In this document: positions 45,996 to 53,565 of the stretch, in pieces
Position numbering within the stretch: position 1 is the first letter of the stretch
Layout of the letters: the number at the start of each line of letters is the position of its first letter
Assembly (NCBI RefSeq): GCF_016862575.1
Contig: NZ_BONF01000005.1
Location: 62,001-126,000, forward strand
Direction: 5' to 3'
Source of the DNA: Catellatospora bangladeshensis
GTDB taxonomy: Bacteria > Actinomycetota > Actinomycetes > Mycobacteriales > Micromonosporaceae
Length of the DNA: 64,000 nt
The notes under the pieces: model-generated
What the model saw: only the letters and a program-made list of their open reading frames with translations
Told to the model about the DNA's origin: nothing
Databases searched by the model: none
Position numbers and translations under genes: made by a program

Positions 45996-46468
45996 TCCTG
46001 ACCACCGTGGACGACACCCGCGCCTTCGGCGCCCGCCTGGCCGCCGTGCTGCAGCCCGGCGACCTGGTCGTGCTCAGCGGCCCGCTCGGCGCGGGCAAGA
46101 CCGCCCTGGCCCAGGGCGTCGGGCGCGGCCTGCGGGTGCTCGGCGACGTCACCTCGCCGACGTTCGTCATCGCGCGCGTGCACCGGCCCGACCGGGCAGC
46201 GGGCGGCACGGTGCCGATGGTGCACGTGGACGCGTACCGGCTGGGCAGCGTCACCGACCCGCGCGCCCAGGTCGACGACCTCGACCTCGACGCCTCGGTC
46301 GACGACTCGGTCACCCTCGTCGAGTGGGGTGAGGGCATGGTCGAGCAGCTCGCGGACTCCTACCTGGAGGTCCGCATCGACCGCCGCGACGACGACACCC
46401 GCGAGGTCACCCTCGTCGGCCACCACGGCACCTGGCCCACCCGCCTCACCACCCTCACCCCCGCCTGA
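45992..46468 (+). CDS. tsaE: tRNA threonylcarbamoyladenosine ATPase TsaE
   Basis: A 158-residue P-loop ATPase needed with TsaB and TsaD for t6A. The P-loop is GPLGAGKT (residues 30-37), with DVTSPTFVIARVH and the Walker-B-like MVHVDAYRLGS following, and VEWGEGM near the end. It starts within the hydrolase stop. TsaB-RimI-TsaD are on the divergent operon about 3 kb away. Confidence 0.95.
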   Translation: MILTTVDDTRAFGARLAAVLQPGDLVVLSGPLGAGKTALAQGVGRGLRVLGDVTSPTFVIARVHRPDRAAGGTVPMVHVDAYRLGSVTDPRAQVDDLDLDASVDDSVTLVEWGEGMVEQLADSYLEVRIDRRDDDTREVTLVGHHGTWPTRLTTLTPA

Positions 46469-46509
46469 CCCACCCCGCTGCCGCCCTCGCGCCCTCGGGC
46501 TTCCGGCGA

Positions 46510-46581
46510 GCAGTTTCGGGGAAACTGCGGCTTCAGCTCACGAGGTTCGTGCAGTTTCCCCGAAACTGCACGAACCTCGTG
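46510..46581. repeat. Palindromic intergenic repeat, family 2, copy B
   Basis: First module GCAGTTTCGGGGAAACTGC (46510-46528), second GCAGTTTCCCCGAAACTGC (46551-46569). The second lies in a perfect 20-bp inverted repeat starting CACGAGGTTCGTG (46539-46581) with a CCC loop. It overlaps the 3' end of the frameshifted gene that follows and supplies its stop codon. Confidence 0.88.
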
Positions 46582-47498
46582 CTCCGCGGGCGCGACGCGT
46601 GGGACGCCAGCCGCGGGTGCGCAGGGCGGTGCGGACTTCGGCGGTGAAGGCGGGAAGGTCGTCGCGGAGGCGCTGGGCGGTCAGGTGCAGCACGATCCAG
46701 TCCTGGCCGACCAGGCGGTTGAGGCGCTGACGGTCGCGATGGAACTGGTCGGCCTGGGCGTGCCAGACGCCGTCGTACTCGACGGCGACCCGGTATTCGG
46801 GCCAGGCCAGATCGACGCGGGCGACGAACCGGCCGCGATCCTCGACCACGTGCTGGGTGACCGGTCTCGGCAGCCCGGCCAGCACCAGCCCGACCCCGGG
46901 TGCGCGACTCGGGTGCCGACTGCGCACCGCCGTCAGCCAGCTCGACAGCCTTGCCGAACCGGCCGCCACCGCGCTGGTCCAGCTTGTTGTGCGCGTGCCT
47001 GCGCAGCTCACTGAGATCGACCGCACTGCGGCCCAGCAACGAGTCGACGTGGGCGACGGCCTCGGCCGGCTCATACCACTGCGCCAGATCCCAGCACGTG
47101 CGCAGTGGTGACGTGACCCGTGCCCGGCCCCGCGAGACGAACTCCGCCGTGGTGACGTCCGCCGTGTGCACGCGCAGCCCGGCCACCGGGCCGAATCGGT
47201 GCCTCGGCGGAACGAGCACCTCGACCGGTTCCGCGTCCGCCGGGGCCAGGCCGCCGTGGAACGCCACCGCGGATTTGCCCGCGATGGCCGCCTGTGCGGG
47301 GATGAGCCAGCGCACGGCCGCCTCACCGCGGGCCAGGTGGGAAACGCTCATCCGGGCGTCGGCGTACACCCCGCGGAAGATCCGCTGCCACGCGGAGCCG
47401 CGCAGCTCGTTGGCGCTCACGAGCCCGAGCCCGACCGCCTCCCGCGCCGAGAACACCTTGCCGACCAACCGCGGGCTCTGCCGAGAAGTCCGAGACAC
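46538..47498 (-). pseudogene. Frameshifted DUF559-type endonuclease-like gene
   Basis: Two overlapping frames encode one protein. The N-terminal part (VSRTSRQSPRLVGKVFSARE..., from GTG 47498) reads to RFGKAVELADGGAQSAPESR in one frame. The rest (VGLVLAGLPRPVTQHVV, FVARVDLAWPEYRVAVEYDG, DWIVLHLTAQRL) continues in another. The break is in a run of four C on the plus strand (46894-46897), so a one-base insertion explains it. The C-terminal segment is the very-short-patch-repair-like DUF559 fold common in actinomycetes; the N-terminal part resembles AbiEi-type wing domains. The last codons come from a family-2 repeat. It is either a pseudogene or a sequencing error. Confidence 0.75.
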
Positions 47499-47563
47499 CC
47501 CGCCACCCTGCCCCACCCGCCACTTTCCCGCTCCCGTCCCTGTGGATAACCCGCGCCGGGAGG

Positions 47564-47623
47564 GCAGTTTCCGGGAAACTGCACGAATCTGAGCGGGTGA
47601 GCCTGCAGTTTCCCCGAAACTGC
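47564..47623. repeat. Palindromic intergenic repeat, family 2, copy C
   Basis: Modules GCAGTTTCCGGGAAACTGC (47564-47582) and GCAGTTTCCCCGAAACTGC (47605-47623). With copy B it brackets the frameshifted DUF559-type gene. A DnaA-box-like TGTGGATAA lies just before it at 47541. Confidence 0.88.
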
Positions 47624-47677
47624 GGGCGTCGCGGGGCGGGCGTCGGGGAGGCGGGCGTCACGGGGCGCGCGGGGCGG

Positions 47678-49153
47678 TCAGCGGGGGCGGACGGGGGCGA
47701 CGCCGATGGGGGCGTGGGTGAGGGAGGCGATGGTGGGGCGGAGGGCGGCGGCTACGTCCACCGCGGTGACGGGGCCGGTAGTGGCGGCGAGGCGGCCGGC
47801 GAGGCCGTGGGCGTAGGCGGCGGCGACGGCGGCGCGGATCGGCGGCAGGCCGCCGGCGAGCAGGGAGCCGAGCAGGCCGGAGAGCACGTCGCCGGTGCCG
47901 CCGGTGGCCAGGGCGGGGGTGCCGGTCGGGTTGACCCACGCCTCGCCCGACGGGCCCGCGACGACGGTCCGGTCCCCCTTGAGCAGCACCACCGAGCGGG
48001 TCCAGGCGGCGAGCTTCTGCGCGGCGGCGACGCGGTCGGCGCCGGGGTGCTCACCGGCGAGCCGGGCGTACTCCCGGTCGTGCGGGGTGAGCACGGTCGG
48101 CGCGTCGCGGCGGCGCAGCTCACCGGACATGGAGCCGTCCACGAGCAAGGTGATGGCGTCGGCGTCGAGCAGCACGGGCACCGGCGCGGCGAGCACCGAG
48201 CGCAGCTCGCCCGCGGCCCGCTCGTCGGTGCCGAGGCCGCTGCCGCATACCCACGCCTGCACCCGGCCCGCGTCGGCCACGCGCGGCGCGGCGATGACGC
48301 TGGGGTGCGCGGGCACCACCAGCTCGTGTGCCGACCCGGCGTAGCGGACCAGGCCGGCCGGCCCGGCGAGCGCGCCGGACAGGGACAGCAGCGCGGCGCC
48401 CGGGTACTCGGCGGAGCCGGTGGCGACGCCGACGACGCCGCGGGTGTACTTGTCGGAGATCGGGCCGGGCTGCGGCCACCAGGCGGCGAGGTCGGCGGTG
48501 TCGGCGACGCGCAGCGCCGGGTCGGCGGGCAGGTGCGGCATGATGCCGATGTCGACCAGTTCGACCTGCCCGGCCAGCACCGCGGCGGGGCCGACCACGT
48601 GGGCCGGTTTGAGGCAGCCGAAGGTGACGGTCACGTCGGCGCGTACGGCGGTGCCGGGCACGTCACCGGTGTCCACCCCCACGCCGGAGGCGACGTCGAC
48701 CGCGATCACGGTGGGGCGCGGGTCGAGGGCGGCGAGCTGCTCGGCCAGGGTCAGCGCGGTGCCGCGCAGGGCGCCGGTCGCGCCGATGCCGAGCAGGCCG
48801 TCGACGACCAGGTCGATCCGGCGCGGCCAGTCGGGCAGCACCCGGCCGCCCGCGGCGCGCAGCGCCGCCAGGCCCTCGGCATGGGCCCGCTTCGGGTCGC
48901 TGAGCAGCGCGCCGACCTGGACTCCCTGCCGCGCCAGCTTGGCTCCGGCGTACAGGGCGTCGCCGCCGTTGTCGCCGGGGCCGACCAGGAGCACGACCCG
49001 CGAGGCGTACACCCCGCCCTGGTCCCGCAGGGTCACCGCGCAGCGGCGGGCCAGCCCGGCGGCGGCGCGCTGCATGAGCGTGCCCGGCGGCAGCGTCGCC
49101 ATCAGCGCGGACTCGGCCGCCCGCACCTGCGCGACGCGATACACCGGCCTCAT
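47678..49153 (-). CDS. nnrD: Bifunctional NAD(P)HX epimerase/dehydratase
   Basis: A 491-residue repair enzyme. The N-terminal epimerase (YjeF-N) has LLVGPGDNGGDALYAGAKLA and the C-terminal ADP/ATP-dependent dehydratase has VLTPHDREYARLAG and GTGDVLSGLLGSLLAGG. Together they restore hydrated NADH/NADPH. The start is ATG 49153 (MRPVYRVAQVRAAE) with GGGAGG at eight bases. It follows acpS on the same strand, the same neighbourhood as in M. tuberculosis. Confidence 0.95.
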   Translation of the reverse strand: MRPVYRVAQVRAAESALMATLPPGTLMQRAAAGLARRCAVTLRDQGGVYASRVVLLVGPGDNGGDALYAGAKLARQGVQVGALLSDPKRAHAEGLAALRAAGGRVLPDWPRRIDLVVDGLLGIGATGALRGTALTLAEQLAALDPRPTVIAVDVASGVGVDTGDVPGTAVRADVTVTFGCLKPAHVVGPAAVLAGQVELVDIGIMPHLPADPALRVADTADLAAWWPQPGPISDKYTRGVVGVATGSAEYPGAALLSLSGALAGPAGLVRYAGSAHELVVPAHPSVIAAPRVADAGRVQAWVCGSGLGTDERAAGELRSVLAAPVPVLLDADAITLLVDGSMSGELRRRDAPTVLTPHDREYARLAGEHPGADRVAAAQKLAAWTRSVVLLKGDRTVVAGPSGEAWVNPTGTPALATGGTGDVLSGLLGSLLAGGLPPIRAAVAAAYAHGLAGRLAATTGPVTAVDVAAALRPTIASLTHAPIGVAPVRPR

Positions 49154-49178
49154 GGGCGGACCTCCCGTGCCGGGCGGC

Positions 49179-49553
49179 TCACAGCCCTGCCTCGGCGATG
49201 ACGACGGCGGAGGCGATGCCCCCGTCGTGGGACAGGGACAGGTGCCAGCGCTCCACGCCACGCTCGGCGGCGACCGCCGCGACGGTGCCGGACACGGTCA
49301 GCCAGGGCCGCCCGTCCGGGTCCACCACGATCTCGCAGTCGTGCCAGTGCATGCCCGCGGGCGCGCCCAGCGCCTTGGCCACCGCCTCCTTGGCGGCGAA
49401 CCGCGCGGCCAGCGACTCGGGCGAGCGCTCGTGGCCCGAGCTGGTAGTGCGCTCGGCCTCGGTGAACAGGCGCTCCTTGAGCTGCGGGGTGCGCTGCAGC
49501 GCCTGTGCGAACCGCTCGACCAGGACGACGTCGTTGCCCACCGAGACAATCAC
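49179..49553 (-). CDS. acpS: Holo-[acyl-carrier-protein] synthase
   Basis: A 124-residue phosphopantetheinyl transferase. Its core segments are [17 protein letters not shown], the second metal-site motif [13 protein letters not shown], and [15 protein letters not shown] at the end. It activates acyl carrier protein for fatty acid synthesis. The first motif has Asn before Asp (GNDVV) where GIDVV is usual, but the essential Asp is kept. Start GTG 49553, with AAGGTC upstream that is half of a 12-base palindrome shared with the divergent gene. Confidence 0.94.
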   Translation of the reverse strand: MIVSVGNDVVLVERFAQALQRTPQLKERLFTEAERTTSSGHERSPESLAARFAAKEAVAKALGAPAGMHWHDCEIVVDPDGRPWLTVSGTVAAVAAERGVERWHLSLSHDGGIASAVVIAEAGL

Positions 49554-49558
49554 GTGTT

Positions 49559-49570
49559 GACCTTAAGGTC
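49559..49570. promoter_or_regulatory. Palindrome giving both divergent genes a Shine-Dalgarno
   Basis: GACCTTAAGGTC is perfectly symmetric. Its AAGGTC half is 5 bases from the acpS GTG on the minus strand and 6 bases from the amidohydrolase GTG on the plus strand. The start codons are only 23 bases apart. Confidence 0.6.
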
Positions 49571-49576
49571 TCAGGT

Positions 49577-51187
49577 GTGGATCTGGTACTTCGCTCCGGG
49601 AATGTGTACGGCGTGCGCGGCGCCACGGCGTGCGCGGTCGACCAGGGCGTGATCGTCGCCGTCGGCTCGGACGACGAGGTGTCTTCGCTGGTCACGGCCC
49701 GGACCGAGGTGGTGGACCTGGCGGGGCGGCCGCTGCTGCCGGGGTTCCAGGACGCGCACGCGCACCCCGTGTTCGCCGGGCTGAACCTGCTCCGCTGCGA
49801 CCTGACCGAGCCGCACGACGAGGCCGGCTACCTGCGGGAGCTGGCCGCGTACGCCGCCGCGCACGGCAACCGGCCGTGGGTGATGGGCGCCGGGTGGTCG
49901 TACGACGCGTTCGGCGGCGGCCAGCCGCACCGGGCGGCGCTGGACGGCGTGATCGCCGACCGGCCCGTGTACCTCGCGGTGCAGGACGCGCACAGCGCCT
50001 GGTGCAACTCGCGCGCGCTGGCGCTGGCCGGGATCGACCGGCACACCCCCGACCCGGAGGGCGGGCGGATCGAGCGCGACGCCGACGGCGAGCCCACCGG
50101 CGTGCTGCACGAGAGCGCGATGGAGCTGGTCAGCTCGGTGGCCCCGCGACCGGACGCGGCCGAGATCCGGCGCGCGCTGCTGCTGGCCCAGTCCCGCCTG
50201 CACGCGCTGGGGGTGACCGCCTGGCAGGACGCGATCCTCGGCGACTACGGCGGCTGGCCGGACGCCTTCGACGCGTACCGGTCCGCCGACGCGGACGGGC
50301 TGCTCACCGCGCGGGTGCGCGGGGCGCTGTGGTGGGAGCCGTCGCGCGGCCTGGAGCAGCTCGCCGAGCTGCGGGAACGCCGGGCCATGGCGCGCGCCTC
50401 GGGGGGCGCGAACTTCCGGGCGGAGACCGTCAAGATCATGCAGGACGGGGTGGCCGAGAACTTCACCGCCGCGATGATCGACCCGTACCTGGACGGCTGC
50501 GGCTGCGCCACCGACCGCCGCGGCATCTCCCGGGTCGACCCCGCCGAGCTGCGGGAGATCGTGTCGCTGCTCGACGCCGACGGGTTCCAGGTGCACTTCC
50601 ACGCGATCGGCGACCGGGCCGTGCGGGAGGTGCTGGACGCGGTCGAGCCGGTCGCGCGGTCGGCGCGGCGGCATCATGTGGCTCACGTGCAGGTGGTGCA
50701 CCCTTCCGACGTGCCGCGTTTCGGGCGGCTCGGGCTCACCGTGACCATGCAGGCGCTGTGGGCGGTGCACGAACCGGCGATGGACGAGATGACCATCCCG
50801 TTCCTCGGGGCCGAGCGGGCGGGCTGGCAGTACCCGTTCGGCGCGGTGCGCGCCGAGGGCGGGCGGCTGGCGGCGGGCAGCGACTGGCCGGTGTCCGATC
50901 CCGACCCGATGCGCGCGATCCACGTGGCGGTGAACCGGGTCGCGCACCGCTGCGACGAGCCGCCGCTCGGGCCTGAGCAGGCGCTCGACCTGGGGACGGC
51001 GCTGGAGGCGTACACGGCGGGGTCGGCGTACGTGAACCACTTCGACGACAGCGGCCGGATCGCGCCCGGACTGCGGGCCGACCTGACCGTCCTGGATCGC
51101 GACCCGTTCGCGGGCCCGCCGACCGAGATCGGCGCCACCCGCGCCGCCCTCACCTGGGTCGCCGGCCACCTCGTCCACACCACCTGA
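49577..51187 (+). CDS. Amidohydrolase family 3 protein, YtcJ-like
   Basis: A 536-residue metal-dependent hydrolase from GTG 49577 (VDLVLRSGNVYGVRG). Metal-site motifs are FQDAHAHPVFAG, FHAIGDRAVREVLDAVEP, and the late Asp in LAAGSDWPVSDPDP, as in the N-substituted formamide/YtcJ group. GWSYDAFGGGQPHRAALD supplies the usual substrate-pocket signature. The natural substrate is unknown. The gene is divergent from acpS with start codons 23 bases apart. Confidence 0.92.
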   Translation: MDLVLRSGNVYGVRGATACAVDQGVIVAVGSDDEVSSLVTARTEVVDLAGRPLLPGFQDAHAHPVFAGLNLLRCDLTEPHDEAGYLRELAAYAAAHGNRPWVMGAGWSYDAFGGGQPHRAALDGVIADRPVYLAVQDAHSAWCNSRALALAGIDRHTPDPEGGRIERDADGEPTGVLHESAMELVSSVAPRPDAAEIRRALLLAQSRLHALGVTAWQDAILGDYGGWPDAFDAYRSADADGLLTARVRGALWWEPSRGLEQLAELRERRAMARASGGANFRAETVKIMQDGVAENFTAAMIDPYLDGCGCATDRRGISRVDPAELREIVSLLDADGFQVHFHAIGDRAVREVLDAVEPVARSARRHHVAHVQVVHPSDVPRFGRLGLTVTMQALWAVHEPAMDEMTIPFLGAERAGWQYPFGAVRAEGGRLAAGSDWPVSDPDPMRAIHVAVNRVAHRCDEPPLGPEQALDLGTALEAYTAGSAYVNHFDDSGRIAPGLRADLTVLDRDPFAGPPTEIGATRAALTWVAGHLVHTT

Positions 51188-51241
51188 CCGCCACCGGCAC
51201 CACCGCACCGCCGGGCCGCGCCCCCGGGCCCGGGCCCGGGG

Positions 51242-51312
51242 GCGAAGATCGCTGGTTCGTGTCAGAACCTGTGGTTGGAGCCCAGGTTGTGACACGAGAC
51301 GGCGATCTTCGC
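51242..51312. repeat. Palindromic intergenic repeat, family 1, copy C
   Basis: Arms GCGAAGATCGCTGGTTCGTG and CACGAGACGGCGATCTTCGC around inner AACCTG / CAGGTT. Same core as copies A, B and D. Region 51188-51511 holds this repeat and a DnaA-box cluster, but no gene. Confidence 0.88.
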
Positions 51313-51429
51313 GACGGATGGCGGCTCCGGGCGCGGCAGGCGGCCGGGTGACACGGCGGGCCTGCGCGGTGGGCCGAGTGACGGGCCGGGTGGACCGGCT
51401 AACAGGGCGCGGTGTCCGTCGGCAAGGCC

Positions 51430-51470
51430 TGTGGAAAACCTGTGGGTAACGGTAGTCGCGGTTATCCACA
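51430..51470. promoter_or_regulatory. Cluster of DnaA-box-like 9-mers
   Basis: TTATCCACA at 51462 is a perfect DnaA box; TGTGGAAAA (51430) and TGTGGGTAA (51441) are inverse near-matches. TGTGGGTAAC and GTTATCCACA form a near-perfect inverted repeat. No origin genes are near, so a titration or regulatory role is possible. Confidence 0.45.
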
Positions 51471-51511
51471 GGGGCTGTGCGGGTCCCCACCCGGCCGGAA
51501 GCATCCCTGCC

Positions 51512-51838
51512 ATGAAACCGACCTTCGCCGACGGGTCCGTGCCGCTCAAGCCGGTGCTCGTGGAACCAGATGAACTGGTCAGGCTGGCCGCCTCGCTGGA
51601 CGGCCTGTCCGGCGCGCTCGCCCGGGAGGCCCCGGCCGCGACCAGGCTGCGCGACTGCCCGCCGGGGTGGGCGGTGGGCGACGCCCAGGCCGCGCTGGCG
51701 CACGCGGTGACCGCGCAGCTGGCCGCCGTCGCGGCGGACATCGCCGGCTTCGGCGACCGCCTGCGGGTGGCCGGGCTCAGCTACGCCGACCGCGACTCCG
51801 ACCTCGCCCGGAAGATCACCGCGGCGGCCCGCCGATGA
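51512..51838 (+). CDS. EspC/WXG-like small helical protein
   Basis: A 108-residue protein from ATG 51512 (MKPTFADGSVPLKPVLVEPD). Its body is a helical hairpin with WAVGDAQAALAHA in the middle and FGDRLRVAGLSYADRDSDL at the end, the pattern of ESX-secreted EspC-type proteins. No signal peptide. It overlaps the next gene (ATGA), which carries its own WXG-like region and a DUF1023 domain, so the two are probably a secretion pair. Confidence 0.75.
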   Translation: MKPTFADGSVPLKPVLVEPDELVRLAASLDGLSGALAREAPAATRLRDCPPGWAVGDAQAALAHAVTAQLAAVAADIAGFGDRLRVAGLSYADRDSDLARKITAAARR

Positions 51839-53517
51839 CCATCACGTACGCGCAGCTGCGCGACGCCGACCCGGCCCGGTGGCACGCCGGCGCGGCGGCC
51901 TGGCGCGGGCTGAGCCGCCGCGCCGACGAACACGCGGACGACCTCGCCGGCCACCTCGCCCGGGTGGATCGCGCCTGGAGCGGGGGCACGGCCGCCGACG
52001 CGGCCCGGGAGGCCGGTGCGGCGCTGGCCGCACGGTTGCTGGTGACGCCGGGCGCGCTGCTGGAGGCGGACCAGCTGCTGTCCCGGCACGCGGCGCGAAT
52101 CGCCGTGCTCCGGGAGCGGCTCGCAGCCGCGGTCGACGCGACCCGCGGCAGCGCCGTGCGCGTCTCCGCGGTCGGCGACGTCAGCGTCGTGGCACCGCCG
52201 CACGGCTACGGCGACGATCGCGGCTCGGGCAGCGGACACGGCAGGCTGGGCTCGGGCAGCCGACGCGGCGGGCATGGTTCGGGCAGCGGGCAGAGCGCGG
52301 CCGGGGCGCCGGGGCAGGCGGACGTGGCGCTGGCCGTCCGGGTGGCCGCGGAGATCGACGCGGTGCTGGCGGCGGCGGACCGTAGCGACCAGGAGACCGC
52401 GAAAGCCCTGCACGCACTGGCCACGGCGGCTCGCACGGGCTGGGCGGGCAGCCCGGTGGCCGTGCCGAGCGGCGTGGGCCTGCTGCAGTTGGCGCAGTGG
52501 TGGGCGGGGCTGAGCGACGCCGAGCGCCGCTGGCTGGTGGCGCACCGGCCGGAGCAGATCGCCGGGCTGGACGGCGTGCCGGTGACCGCCCGCGACCGCG
52601 CCAACCGGGACCTGCTCGACCGCGAGCTGGACCGCCTGCGCGAGGCCGTGGCCGCGAGCCCCGGCGACACCGCCGCCCGGACCAGGCTCGACGCGCTCAG
52701 CGGCCTCTACCACCGGCTGGCGGCAGTCGAGCCGCGGGCGTACCTGCTGCGGTTCAGCGCGGGCGGGGACGGCCGGGCGGTGGTGTCCTTCGGCGATCCC
52801 GACGTCAGCGACAACGTGGCCACGTACGTGCCGGGCGCGGGCTCGTCGCTGGACGCGTTCGAGGGTGAACTCGATCGGGCCGCCACGCTGCAGCAGGCGG
52901 CCACGGCGCGGGCACCGGGTGAGGGCACCGCCGCGATCATGTGGCTGGGCTATGACGCGCCCGACGGGCTGGACGCCGCGCGCGACGACGCGGCCGTGGC
53001 GGCCCGGCCGGAGCTGACGTCGTTCCAGGCCGGGCTGGCCGCGACGCACGAGGGCGGCCAGGCCCGGCTGACGCTGATCGGGCACTCGTACGGCAGCCTC
53101 GCCGTCGGCGTGGCCGAGCGGGACGGGGCCGTGGTGGCGGACGAGATCGTGGCGCTGGGCAGCCCGGGGATGGGCGTGGACCGGGCCGCCGAGCTGCGCG
53201 ATCCGGCGCACGTCTGGGCGTCCACCGCGCCCAACGACATCGTCCGGTTCGCGCCGTCGCCGGGTGAGGCGGTGGTGGGTGTGCTGGCAGGCGGCCCGGG
53301 GATGGTCGCGCTGGGCTCGGCGAGCGACGCGGTGCTCGGCGGTAACGCCGACCTGTGGCACGGGACGGACCCGTCCGCGGCCGAGTTCGGCGCGCGGGCG
53401 TTCCCGTCGAAGGCGGGCGCCGACCCGGTCGACGCCCACGCGAGCTACTTCGACCCGGCCGGGCCCGCGCTGCGGACCCTGGCCGGGATCGTGACCGGGC
53501 CGGCCACGCCGCCGTGA
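51835..53517 (+). CDS. WXG-like and DUF1023 alpha/beta-hydrolase protein
   Basis: A 560-residue protein. The first roughly 110 residues are helical with a WSGGTAADAAREAG turn, as in WXG100-type proteins. A Ser/Gly/His-rich linker (about residues 125-165) follows, then a second helical segment, then a DUF1023 alpha/beta-hydrolase with AIMWLGYDAPDG, the nucleophile elbow LIGHSYGSLAVG, and LGSPGMGVDRAAEL. It is probably a type VII substrate or a surface esterase; the substrate is unknown. No signal peptide is visible. It is co-translated with the EspC-like gene. Confidence 0.82.
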   Translation: MTITYAQLRDADPARWHAGAAAWRGLSRRADEHADDLAGHLARVDRAWSGGTAADAAREAGAALAARLLVTPGALLEADQLLSRHAARIAVLRERLAAAVDATRGSAVRVSAVGDVSVVAPPHGYGDDRGSGSGHGRLGSGSRRGGHGSGSGQSAAGAPGQADVALAVRVAAEIDAVLAAADRSDQETAKALHALATAARTGWAGSPVAVPSGVGLLQLAQWWAGLSDAERRWLVAHRPEQIAGLDGVPVTARDRANRDLLDRELDRLREAVAASPGDTAARTRLDALSGLYHRLAAVEPRAYLLRFSAGGDGRAVVSFGDPDVSDNVATYVPGAGSSLDAFEGELDRAATLQQAATARAPGEGTAAIMWLGYDAPDGLDAARDDAAVAARPELTSFQAGLAATHEGGQARLTLIGHSYGSLAVGVAERDGAVVADEIVALGSPGMGVDRAAELRDPAHVWASTAPNDIVRFAPSPGEAVVGVLAGGPGMVALGSASDAVLGGNADLWHGTDPSAAEFGARAFPSKAGADPVDAHASYFDPAGPALRTLAGIVTGPATPP

Positions 53518-53565
53518 CGAGCCTGCCCGGAGCGTGAAGCCCAGCCGGAATCAGGGCCGGGCCGG

